Source of the DNA: Periconia sp. R9002
Lineage: Eukaryota; Ascomycota; Dothideomycetes; Pleosporales; Periconiaceae
Direction: 5' to 3'
Length of the DNA: 64,000 nt
Assembly (NCBI GenBank): GCA_023627715.1
Contig: JAMAHW010000081.1
Coordinates: 1-64,000 of the forward strand
In this document: positions 56,133 through 64,000 of the stretch, piece after piece
How the letters are laid out: every line of letters begins with the position of its first letter
How positions within the stretch are numbered: the first letter of the stretch is position 1
Translations under genes and position numbers: made by a program
Notes under the pieces: generated by a model
The model's input: only the letters and a program-made list of their open reading frames with translations
Databases searched by the model: none
What the model was told of the DNA's origin: nothing

Positions 56133-57094
56133 AGTAGCTGTCTCCTTGACAACAATACATCCTCAGACTAATTGTAATGCCTTTGGCATTGTGACTTCTG
56201 ATACGATTCCACAATATTCCATCCCAAACACCAATATTTTCGAATTTGAGAGAACAATGCTTTCTGGCACATTGAGCGACTTAAAGATGCAGATGGAAAA
56301 ATCGCGGGTACAACTCAGCCCTCCACGTACATGTATAGTTAGACCTCGAAACCAGCACGAACAACATCAGCCTCCCTTACCCACCAACAAAATTCAAGCG
56401 TTTAAACCTCCAACCCGCGATCCCGAGTTTCGGTTTTACGATTTATCTATTCTATTATTTCGATCTGGACGCACCCGGTCAGTCCCTCGGAGCTTGTGTA
56501 CTACGAGATTGTGTCGAAACCATCACTAACGTGCGTTCATGGATAGATACTTAGATACCTACTACGTGGAACGACCCTAGCAATGTCGGTTCGAACGGAC
56601 GAATGAGAGGACTATGATGGGTCGATTGGAGAACATGAGACATGCAAAAGAGCACAGCGTTTTCAGCGACATCGTCGATATGACGTTTGATGTGTTCGGG
56701 GACCACCCGGTAGGGATTGCTGTTTCAAGGAATTATGTCGAGAAGGATGAAGAGGGTATAGTTACCTACTAATAGGTATGGCATGGCTCGTTACCGGAGG
56801 AACTCCACACGGGTGGCCGCTAGGACTCGTAGATGGACTGTGTAGGATTTAGCGTCTTGCTGCACGGTCCTCGACAAGGAATGCGATAATTATTTGCGTC
56901 TCCCTCAGTTTCCACATCACGTTTGTTTGACACAGCTTTTTCTCTCATTCAGCCTTTACGGCACGGGTTGTATTGACTTCCAAATATTTTGAAGACGTAA
57001 GTGGATGGAGAAGATGAGTGGAATGAGCGATTAAGTGGTTGCTGACGTAGTGGCGGGTGTAAGGATCAGCGCAGGCGCGCGTACGATTGCAGCT
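56133..57094. other. Intergenic, no gene seen
   Basis: Between the duplicated F-box units. The segment just before 57095 resembles the one before 54807 (GAGTGGAATG..., TGCTGACGTA), so the duplication seems to include promoter sequence. Confidence 0.4.
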
Positions 57095-57571
57095 ATGTCG
57101 GCTCATCCGAACGAAGACATGGAGAGAATCCTGAAAGACATGATGACTGCTATGGTGAGGGAAAATATGAGCGACGACGTTGAACGGAGCACGACTATGT
57201 TCTATCCTTTTAGCCGCGCCGACTTCAAACGGTTCATCACGAATACTATAACAAATCCCACTTCCCGCGACGAAGTAGAACGGGTCACGAATATTGTGAT
57301 GCATTCATCTTTCGGCGGCGAATTAGAAGAGTACCTCAAGAATAGAGTAACAGATCGAACTCTCCGCGAGGAAATAGAACCAAAGAACACGGATCTACAA
57401 GAACCAAGAGAAACTGTGGAAGAAGCAAGAGAAGTTGTGGACAAAGTTGAACAGTTGATAAAAGCGGTCGACGAAGTTCTAGAAGGGGACTCCTTCAAGG
57501 AACTCGTGCGAGCAATGGACGCAACCCATGCGCTAGTCGCCCAGAACGCAGAGCTTACTACGAATTTATAA
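57095..57571 (+). CDS. Small helical hypothetical protein between F-box copies
   Basis: 158 codons from the ATG at 57095, mostly charged helix with a likely coiled coil at the C terminus (EEAREVVDKVEQLIKAVDEV). I recognise no domain. Its start context (GCAGCTATGTCGGCT, TGCTGACGTA upstream) resembles the start of F-box copy 1 (GGAGATATGGCGGCT). It ends 41 bp before the ATG of F-box copy 2. It may therefore be the displaced 5' part of the duplicated gene, a separate small gene, or a first exon joined to the next frame by an undetected intron. Confidence 0.4.
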   Translation: MSAHPNEDMERILKDMMTAMVRENMSDDVERSTTMFYPFSRADFKRFITNTITNPTSRDEVERVTNIVMHSSFGGELEEYLKNRVTDRTLREEIEPKNTDLQEPRETVEEAREVVDKVEQLIKAVDEVLEGDSFKELVRAMDATHALVAQNAELTTNL

Positions 57572-57612
57572 GTCAATACCGGAATCCAGCGACTTCAAAT
57601 ATTGACCGCTTA

Positions 57613-58893
57613 ATGGCATGGGATAAGTTGAGCCGTTTACTAATACAACCCCACCTTTCAAATGAGGATGATGAAACAGCAAGCGAGGCAAGTAGCGAAG
57701 CTAGTGACGAGGAAACTGCGCAGGAGCTCTGGTTCCTGTCCTTTCACAACCCTAACATGCCTGAAGCCTCAAGGGATAAGATGGAAGATGTGTACGTTTT
57801 GATCGGATGCTCCAAATCTTTCGCAGGATCAGGCCTAGCACAATCGTCACCATTGCTCAAGCTACCGGTGGAGCTGCAGCTCGATATCTTCTGCCAGTTG
57901 GATAGAAACGAGTTGATTTCGCTGACAAGGGTCTGTGTCACAATGCGCAATTTGGTGTGTCCGCTACTTCCGGAACAAGTTCACCTGGATCGTACGTCGC
58001 CGCGACACAAGCAGCTTGTCAATGTGCTCAGGCCCAGAATGTCCTCCAAGGACGCACCGGCTCTCATTCGACATTTAGCACTCCAAAGAATTGGAGTGAG
58101 GGATAATCTACTGGCCGACCTCTTGTCCTATGCCCCGGGACTCGACTCCCTATATTTCAGTTACTCGATTCGCAAGCATCGCAAAGTTCTCGATGAGATT
58201 GACGCCAAGAGCATCACTGAGCTGTTATTCCCCCTGCGAAACACGCTCATTGACCTTGAGATCATCTACACTATAGACAAGGCAACTCAGAAAGAATATA
58301 TATATGCAGGGAGAAGGGTTAACCAGCTACCATCGTGTGTACGCGGTTGGTGCCGTTTGACGGACATGACCGCGCTTCGATATCTCGATATCAATTTTCG
58401 CCTCCTCTTCGGCGCAGATCCGGAGACTGCGCCCGAGCTTGGGCATGTACTTCCTTCAGGACTGGTGCGGATCAGAATCTCACATGATCCCTTCCCCGTA
58501 GGTGGCCCAGAATGCAAATGGGATGATTCTAAGCAGGAAGAAGTACTGCGTCGTTTCATCGCCGACAGAAACTGGGAACGATACACGCCAAATCTCAGGT
58601 ACTTTTGCTTTGCTATCAGCATGATGAACGAATCGGACACCATCCCTAAGCGCCAATTTGCCTGGCGGTTATGGCAGCTCGCTCGTGAGAATGGCTTGCG
58701 GAATGGATCGGTAATGCCTCGGTCCGTACTAAGATCACAAGGCCTGGACCCTGATAATGAAGATCCTAATGATGAAGACTTCTCGGAATGGGAAAGGATG
58801 TTCCTAGGAGATTTTGACAATGATGATGACGATGATGACGATGATGATGATGATGTAGACGGATCGGAAGAGGAAGAGGAAGAGGACGAGTGA
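57613..58893 (+). CDS. F-box protein (tandem pair, copy 2) with acidic tail
   Basis: 426-aa paralog of the gene at 54807. The F-box is LLKLPVELQLDIFCQLDRNELISLTRVC (about residues 77-104), followed by the shared blocks FPLRNTLIDLEI, LTDMTALRYLDINF and FIADRNWERYTPNLRYFCF. The protein ends in a run of 11 Asp, then Glu-rich residues, encoded by a GAT/GAC microsatellite that could vary in length. Role is probably SCF substrate recognition, by family inference. The first ATG is used, single exon. Confidence 0.8.
   Translation: MAWDKLSRLLIQPHLSNEDDETASEASSEASDEETAQELWFLSFHNPNMPEASRDKMEDVYVLIGCSKSFAGSGLAQSSPLLKLPVELQLDIFCQLDRNELISLTRVCVTMRNLVCPLLPEQVHLDRTSPRHKQLVNVLRPRMSSKDAPALIRHLALQRIGVRDNLLADLLSYAPGLDSLYFSYSIRKHRKVLDEIDAKSITELLFPLRNTLIDLEIIYTIDKATQKEYIYAGRRVNQLPSCVRGWCRLTDMTALRYLDINFRLLFGADPETAPELGHVLPSGLVRIRISHDPFPVGGPECKWDDSKQEEVLRRFIADRNWERYTPNLRYFCFAISMMNESDTIPKRQFAWRLWQLARENGLRNGSVMPRSVLRSQGLDPDNEDPNDEDFSEWERMFLGDFDNDDDDDDDDDDDVDGSEEEEEEDE
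58819..58890 (+). repeat. GAT/GAC and GAG microsatellite in coding sequence
   Basis: Trinucleotide tract encoding the Asp run and the following Glu run of F-box copy 2. It stays in frame when units are gained or lost. Confidence 0.85.
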
Positions 58894-59556
58894 TTCTCTA
58901 AGGTCAAAAGTGGAACCTTCGATAAGCGCAACTATCTCAGGAGACCACTTTTTTGCGCTTTTTCTTTTCCCGAACATTTCTTTCTGGGCTATAGTGGGGT
59001 TATTTCTTTTCACTTTTGCAGGGACATTTTGCCCCCTAAAAACGAAAAAACAAACGGGCGGGCCACCTCTATTACTGCGCCAACTTCAAAACTATTCTTC
59101 ATCTTGTAAAAGTAGTATCTTGACTTCATAGTACCTTAATGTTGCATATACAACTAATCGTCAAAATCAATTCTTTTGTGGGCGCTCCCATATATCATTC
59201 ACGACTGAAATTCGCCTACCACTTACCAGAAACAGCAATTAAAAATGGAAGTCCAGAAATCCTTCTTTCGGGTAATTTCAAACTCAAGTAAATAATATCA
59301 ACAATTCCTATGTTATCGCCACGAGCATAAGACAAATTTCTTCGGTAAAACAAATGTGCCAGCAAAGCAGCTGAATAATAAAAGATAGCTTTGTTGGGGT
59401 AATTTACTGATCCTCATCGCTAGTTCCGAATCTATAGTGATAGTGTCAAAAAGAATGAAGGGGGTGACAATAGGAGTCAACTGTCCGGCAGGAAGGTTGG
59501 TAGATGGACGAGTTGCGTTGCAAACAGGACAAGTAACGATATATTAGCTAGCGGTT
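58894..59556. other. Intergenic, A/T-rich, no gene seen
   Basis: Left flank of the retroelement relic. No clear LTR was found here. Confidence 0.35.
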
Positions 59557-60798
59557 TTACGGAGATTGGGCATATATGCCTGCGTGTACTCTCTCACATG
59601 TACGAGTTCTGCCTTGGTGACCTTTACGGGAACCTTCCGATGGAGACTGGTGGGTATACAGAGCTGCTCTCCTTCGGAGTCCATTCGATACATGAGCTTG
59701 GTGTCCAAAATCGACACGGAAAGACTCGAGTGTCGTTATGGGAGGCTCGCTTTTCTTGATGTCCTTTTCTGCGCGCTGGAGGATATCATTGTATACTTTT
59801 CTCATGGACAGGTCGTGGGGCAGAGCGTTGACATCTCTTTTTGGAAGCGCTCTGACAACTGTATCAACTGAGCTCGAGCTTCCAAAACCTCCATCACGGG
59901 TGCAAGCGAAACGGGCTTAGTAGGCAGACGAGACGAACTGTCGGCATTGACGTGTAGCTTGCCGGCAATATGCTTGATTTCCATACGGTCTTGATACTTG
60001 GCCAGAAAGAGGCGCCATGATTGAAGCCGTTCGCAGCGCCTGCCTTACACGGGACCTTCATCCTTGAAAGCGCTGGCGATAGCATTGTGGTCCGTGAATA
60101 CTGTAAAATTGCCATCCGTGTACTGAGGTAGCTTTTTGAGAGACCATACGAGAGCTGCAGGCTCCAATTCAGTAGGCCAGTAATGGGTTTCGGCGACGGT
60201 GAGTGTCATGGACAAATACAGGATGGGTCGTTCGATGCCGTCTTCGCCGAGCTGATGTACAGCACAACAAAAACCTCGTTCACGACTGCCGTCAACGTAC
60301 AGGACAAAGGGTTTCCTGAAATCGGGGCGTTTGATGAGAGTGTTTTCGGTGTAGAGACGGCGAGGTTATGCGCCTTTGGGGGCGTCTTTGAGGGCGCGCG
60401 TTTTGAGTATGTTGAGCGACATACATACATACGTACGTCTGCGAAATGGGGAACGAATTTTCGATAGTAACCCAGCAATCCAACTGCTTTCTCCAGCTAG
60501 GAAGATTGATAGTAACGCCCACGCTCGCCAGTCTTTCAAGCATAGCATCAACATGTTTTAGATGATCTTCGGTCTTTCTGCTAAACACGATGATGTCGTC
60601 AATGTAAATGAGGACGAATACGCGGAGGCCTTTGAAAAATAATAGCTCCATTTGATTCTGGAAGAAACCCGGTGAGATTGACAGGCCCATGGTGGCTAAG
60701 GTGAACATCTCATGATCACGATGGGATGTGACGAAGGCTATTTTCCACTGGTCCTCTTCGCGGATGGGCTGCTGAAAGAAGCTTTTGGAGAAGTCAAA
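59557..60798 (-). mobile_element. Ty3/gypsy retrotransposon pol relic
   Basis: Degenerate fragment of a fungal LTR retrotransposon. In order on the minus strand: reverse transcriptase (FFQQPIREEDQWK, TMGLSISPGFFQNQ, YIDDIIVFSRKTEDH at about 60606-60562), RNase H (YWPTELEPAALVWSLK, FTVFTDHNAIASAF, IAGKLHVNADSSSRLP) and the start of the integrase zinc-binding region. Frameshifts and stops break it into at least four pieces. The protease and gag side is missing; the 5' limit is an abrupt junction at about 60800 with a ketosynthase fragment. No LTRs seen. Confidence 0.85.
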
Positions 60799-61205
60799 GG
60801 ATACCCAAATGCTTGAACGCCGATTCTTTCGCTCAATCCAGTTGGCCAGGGCAAGGGCTGTCGAACAATTCTCATAATCCGATCGGGAAGCTGGAGATCT
60901 TGGTTAATATCCTCTAAACCTATAGTAGGAGGGATCATTTTGTTCTCAAGAGCGAGAGTGGCTTTAATAATACTTGTTAAACCACTCACTGCTTCACTGT
61001 AACCTACATTAGGCATATTTAATTCAATGAGCGATGTTGGCCTCGATATGGTTGAGAATGCGTTTAATATCATTAACCTCAATCAGGTCACTAACAGGCG
61101 TACCAGTTCCATAGGCCTGTATAAGGACAAGTTAAAATCTCTCAATCTATTTTTATGTCTATACAATAACTAACCTCAACATAGCTTGTCTTCCCTATGT
61201 CTAAC
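60799..61205 (-). pseudogene. Polyketide synthase ketosynthase fragment, inactivated
   Basis: The minus strand reads DIGKTSYVE, an intron (GTTAGT...ATACAG), AYGTGTPVSDLIEVNDIKR, a frameshift, NVGYSEAVSGLTSIIKATLAL, then PPTIGLEDINQDLQLPD and LPWPTGLSERIGVQAFGYP. This is the C-terminal third of a beta-ketoacyl synthase. The two active-site histidines (EAHGTGT and NxGHSE in working enzymes) are both Tyr here: TAT at 61113-61111 and TAC at 61001-60999. Each is explained by one C-to-T change. The Cys active-site half is absent. It ends at the gypsy junction. The intact ancestor would have been an iterative type I PKS. Confidence 0.8.
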
Positions 61206-61959
61206 TTAGGTTAAAGGATATACAGATGTCAAAATTACTAATTCTACATCATCAATCAAGAAGTAATTAGTATTGTTAGTACATTAAGGCGTTGTATAAG
61301 TAAAATGCAACTTTAAATCTAAAACACAAGACGATTTTCTTATTATTCCATTACTACTTACGTTCTTATTGTGCCTTAGGTAGAGGACCAAAGTAAGGCA
61401 ATATAGAGATATAATGCGCGTGGTTAAGACTAAAGGTAGGTATAAACACCTTAGCTAGTATCGTTATATTTCCATTTATTGCGAGACTCTAGATCCCTCT
61501 CAAACGCATAGTAGGATAGAAAGAGGGAAACATAACTTGGAGCTTTTTCTCAGCTCAATCTCGTACACTCAAGTCTCAAATCACATAGAGCATCTTCGGG
61601 AAGCTCCACTCGTAGAAAACATTGAAATCTCGATATTAATACATCAGGACCTTTGCATTCCCGTGATAGCCCCGGTTGCCACATTCTATTTCCTCGTCTC
61701 GACGCCAATAGCATGCAATACCCAAGTTTAAACGGAAAGGACCCATGCGAAGGTTATTTAGAGCCAAAAACCAAGCTGTAGGCGCTAAGGAGATTGCAGA
61801 TGGATCATGGCATACTAATTAGTTAGAAACGTATCACCAAGTGCTGGTCTCTCTTTCCCATCTTTGCACGGACCTAAAGGTTACAAACCCATTAAACTTT
61901 TGCTTTGAACGCAGGGGTGCCGTAATTAAGCTTCCGGATTACTTCTACTACATTTACAC
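61206..61959. other. A/T-rich spacer, no gene seen
   Basis: No coding signal that I can support. Composition is strongly A/T, as in mutated repeats. Confidence 0.4.
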
Positions 61960-62285
61960 TAGGAAGAGGAGCTCACACTTCCCCATAACACTGTATTAAT
62001 GTTGCTTATTTAATACCGGTTAAATATCGATGCGGCGAGGGCAAGACATTCCGTCCACACCACTAATCTGAGCGAGCATCGTCTGATCACCGAGTCCTAA
62101 CTAGCTCAACCTGCTTGTGGCACAGTACAAGCGGGTTGAACTGAGACGTGGGGATCAGGCGATACTCGTACGGGTTAGTCTAGTTAGGATGTCCTGCCCT
62201 CGCCTCATTCATACTCAACCGATATTAAATGAGCAACTTCAATGCATCGTCATAGAGCATTGCAGACTCCTATCCTCAGTTTTGA
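61960..62285. repeat. Long imperfect palindrome (fold-back)
   Basis: Left arm about 61960-62118 and right arm about 62125-62285 are inverse copies. The arms share GTTGCT[T/C]ATTTAATA, GGCGAGGGCA and CTAACTAG-type blocks and meet at CTTGTGGCACAGTACAAG. Many mismatches are C/T or G/A. It could be a fold-back element, a MITE pair, or two inverted copies of a repeat hit by RIP. Confidence 0.75.
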
Positions 62286-62666
62286 TATGTTAGAACCCAT
62301 CTTCCGGTTCTAACAGACTGGCTCATGTCTTAGTTGGTGCAACGGGATGCATGGCGTATGAACCCACGTTGTGTCAGCTCGCCTAAACCAAAAGCTCTGG
62401 AATATTGCTAACACGGTCTACGGACAAAAGAAATTTACGAATGCTTCCTATAATGATGAAAAATTACTGCCGGTGCACGGCAAGTGCGGGAACACACGAG
62501 AGGGGAAGAAGGGAGAAAATCCCATTGCTGAGTCCACTCGATATTGGTGCTAAAAGTCTAAAGAAGACGACTATCACTTCTACCCCGTTTGTGATTGCGC
62601 TCGCAGCTTCCGTTTATGTCTTGTCCAGCTACAGTTCCATTCCCAACTTCCTCTCCAGCTCCAATT
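62286..62666. other. 5' flank of the GMC gene
   Basis: No gene seen. Promoter and leader of the oxidoreductase presumably lie here. Confidence 0.35.
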
Positions 62667-64000
62667 ATGTCTGCTTCATTCGATTACATTATTGTCGGAG
62701 GAGGAACTGCGGGCTGTGTGATTGCATCACGGCTGTCTCACAGCGGCTTCAATGTCGCCATTTTTGAGACGGGGCCTGTAAACTACACCGAGGCCATCAT
62801 GAACCCATTGGGCGCTTCCAAGTTGCACTACACTGTGGCAGAGTACAACTACTACAGCACGCCCCAGCCAGAGTTCAATGACCGCAAGATCTCCAACCAC
62901 GGTGGCAAGATCTTGTCTGGCTCCAGCGGTGTCAACTACGGTCTCTGGACCCGTGGACATTCCGCCGATTACGACCACTGGGCTTACCAGGTCGGCGATA
63001 CACGATGGAGCTACGACAGCTTGCTCAAGTACTTCAAGAAGACCGAAACCTTCTACGACCCCAAGGCCAACCCAGAGATTCACGGGTTCGATGGACCCAT
63101 CTCTTTGGAAGCTGGCCAGAGGCCGTACCCGTTGAAGGCGGATGTGCTTGAGGCGTTGAAGGAAAGCGGATTGAAGTTCAACCCTGACGGCAACTCCGGA
63201 AATCCCCTAGGTATCGCAAACTTCACCGAGGCGTGGAAAAACCACCAGCGACAGCCCGCAGGCTTGGCCTACAATTTGTCCAAAGTCAAGGTCTTCACCG
63301 AGAGCACCGTATCGCGCCTCAACATTGACGAGTCCAAAACCGCCACCGGTGTCACGCTATCCAACGGCACAGTCTTCGCAGCCAACAAAGAAGTGATTGT
63401 CTCGTGCGGCGCCGTCAGGACCCCCCAACTGCTCATGTTATCTAGTATTGGTCCCACGGAGGAACTCAAGTCCTTCGAAATTCCACAAATTGTCGATCTT
63501 CCTGTGGGTCAGAACCTACACGATCACATCTCCGCAGGCATCTTCTGGAAGCTCAAGAACCCCGAGCTAGGCCTTTCGCTTGGATCGCCAAACTTCACAG
63601 ACCCTGCCCTCTTCACTGGAAACCCTATCGACTGGATCAGCACGCTTCACTTTGAAGACGATAAGCTGGCTGCGGCAGCACAAAAAGATGGCACCACTAT
63701 CAAAGAGCTTTTTGGAGACAAGCCTCGTTCGCATGCAGAGTTCTTCGTCGCTTACGCCCCACTTGCAAGTGGCGGATCTGGATACACGCTTCCGTTCGAC
63801 GGCACGCATCTCGCCACAACCGTCATCCTACTCCTCCCCACCGCGCGCGGTACGCTCACCTTGGCGTCCAAGAACATCGAGGACGACCCCATCCTTGACC
63901 CTCGATACCTCGGATCAGAGGTCGACAAGGCCGTCTTGCGAGAGGGACTTCGCGCCGCTCTGCGCTCCATGGAAACCGAAAAGGCCAAGGAATTCGTCGT
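62667..64000 (+). CDS. GMC oxidoreductase (FAD-dependent), cut by window edge
   Basis: Glucose-methanol-choline family flavoenzyme. The frame is open from ATG 62667 to the end of the window (444 codons), so the C-terminal part with the catalytic His is missing. The FAD-binding start is FDYIIVGGGTAGCVIASRLS, with NHGGKILSGSSGVNYGLWTRG (the GMC signature 1 region), EVIVSCGAVRTPQLLMLSSIGP (signature 2) and VGQNLHDH. No signal peptide is visible, so it is probably intracellular. GMC enzymes oxidise alcohols, often in secondary-metabolite clusters; the ketosynthase scrap 1.5 kb upstream hints at that setting. Codon use is C-ending and clean, unlike the decayed DNA beside it. Confidence 0.9.
   Translation, partial: MSASFDYIIVGGGTAGCVIASRLSHSGFNVAIFETGPVNYTEAIMNPLGASKLHYTVAEYNYYSTPQPEFNDRKISNHGGKILSGSSGVNYGLWTRGHSADYDHWAYQVGDTRWSYDSLLKYFKKTETFYDPKANPEIHGFDGPISLEAGQRPYPLKADVLEALKESGLKFNPDGNSGNPLGIANFTEAWKNHQRQPAGLAYNLSKVKVFTESTVSRLNIDESKTATGVTLSNGTVFAANKEVIVSCGAVRTPQLLMLSSIGPTEELKSFEIPQIVDLPVGQNLHDHISAGIFWKLKNPELGLSLGSPNFTDPALFTGNPIDWISTLHFEDDKLAAAAQKDGTTIKELFGDKPRSHAEFFVAYAPLASGGSGYTLPFDGTHLATTVILLLPTARGTLTLASKNIEDDPILDPRYLGSEVDKAVLREGLRAALRSMETEKAKEFV

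Noticed and set aside
56146..56529. 127-codon frame downstream of F-box copy 1
   Set aside because: No similarity to the duplicated unit and no domain; probably 3' flank.
61537..61731. 64-codon frame in the A/T-rich spacer near the ketosynthase scrap
   Set aside because: Could be another PKS or transposon scrap, but I could not match it to any motif.

Overview
The window is nuclear DNA of a filamentous ascomycete (Pezizomycotina). The reasons are: genes carry short introns of about 45-280 nt with GTRNGT donors and CTRAY branch points; and the gene families are typical of these fungi (PNP-NACHT-ankyrin NLR, Zn2Cys6 regulator, fungal rhodopsin-like protein, DHA2 transporter, NmrA-like reductases, CDH-type cytochrome, expanded F-box families). 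Order or genus cannot be fixed from sequence alone. All product names come from motif and family recognition by eye; no database search was run.

Layout. 0-11 kb is accessory: an NLR-type receptor, then a small F-box-like family with one intact copy, one copy broken by a single in-frame TGA, and one 300-bp relic with two stops, plus a DUF1330 protein. 12.6-23 kb is a conserved housekeeping block: peroxisomal dienoyl-CoA isomerase, RACK1 with a likely U24 snoRNA in intron 3, an NmrA-like reductase, U1 snRNP protein C with an odd first intron, a calponin/transgelin-like protein, and the complex I assembly factor NDUFAF2. 23-32 kb holds a tRNA-derived SINE-like remnant, a secreted amidase, a secreted GH29 alpha-L-fucosidase and a DUF2231 membrane protein. 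32-38 kb is patchy: a DHA2 transporter, short duplicated segments, a kinase-fold fragment, a zinc-knuckle ORF, a DUF7770-like gene and a CorA-like transporter. 38-53.6 kb has two secreted proteins, a CCCH protein, a rhodopsin-like membrane protein, an SH3 protein, an SDR, a Zn2Cys6 regulator and a second NmrA-like gene whose 3' end overlaps the regulator. 54.8-58.9 kb is a tandem F-box duplication. 59.5-62.6 kb is a repeat graveyard: a gypsy pol relic fused to a ketosynthase fragment, then a long imperfect palindrome. A GMC oxidoreductase runs off the right edge.

Most interesting signals. (1) A polyketide-synthase ketosynthase fragment at about 60.8-61.2 kb, in which both active-site histidine positions read as Tyr (CAY to TAY), joined directly to a gypsy reverse transcriptase; with the adjacent GMC oxidoreductase it may be the rim of a decayed secondary-metabolite locus. 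(2) A roughly 330-bp imperfect palindrome whose arms differ largely by C/T and G/A transitions. (3) The U1C gene, whose first intron cannot be bridged by GT-AG but is bridged in phase by an ATATCC...AAG intron. (4) An intronic C/D snoRNA in RACK1. (5) A 60-bp TATA-containing segment duplicated upstream of two same-strand ORFs. (6) A three-module Cys-rich secreted protein I do not recognise.
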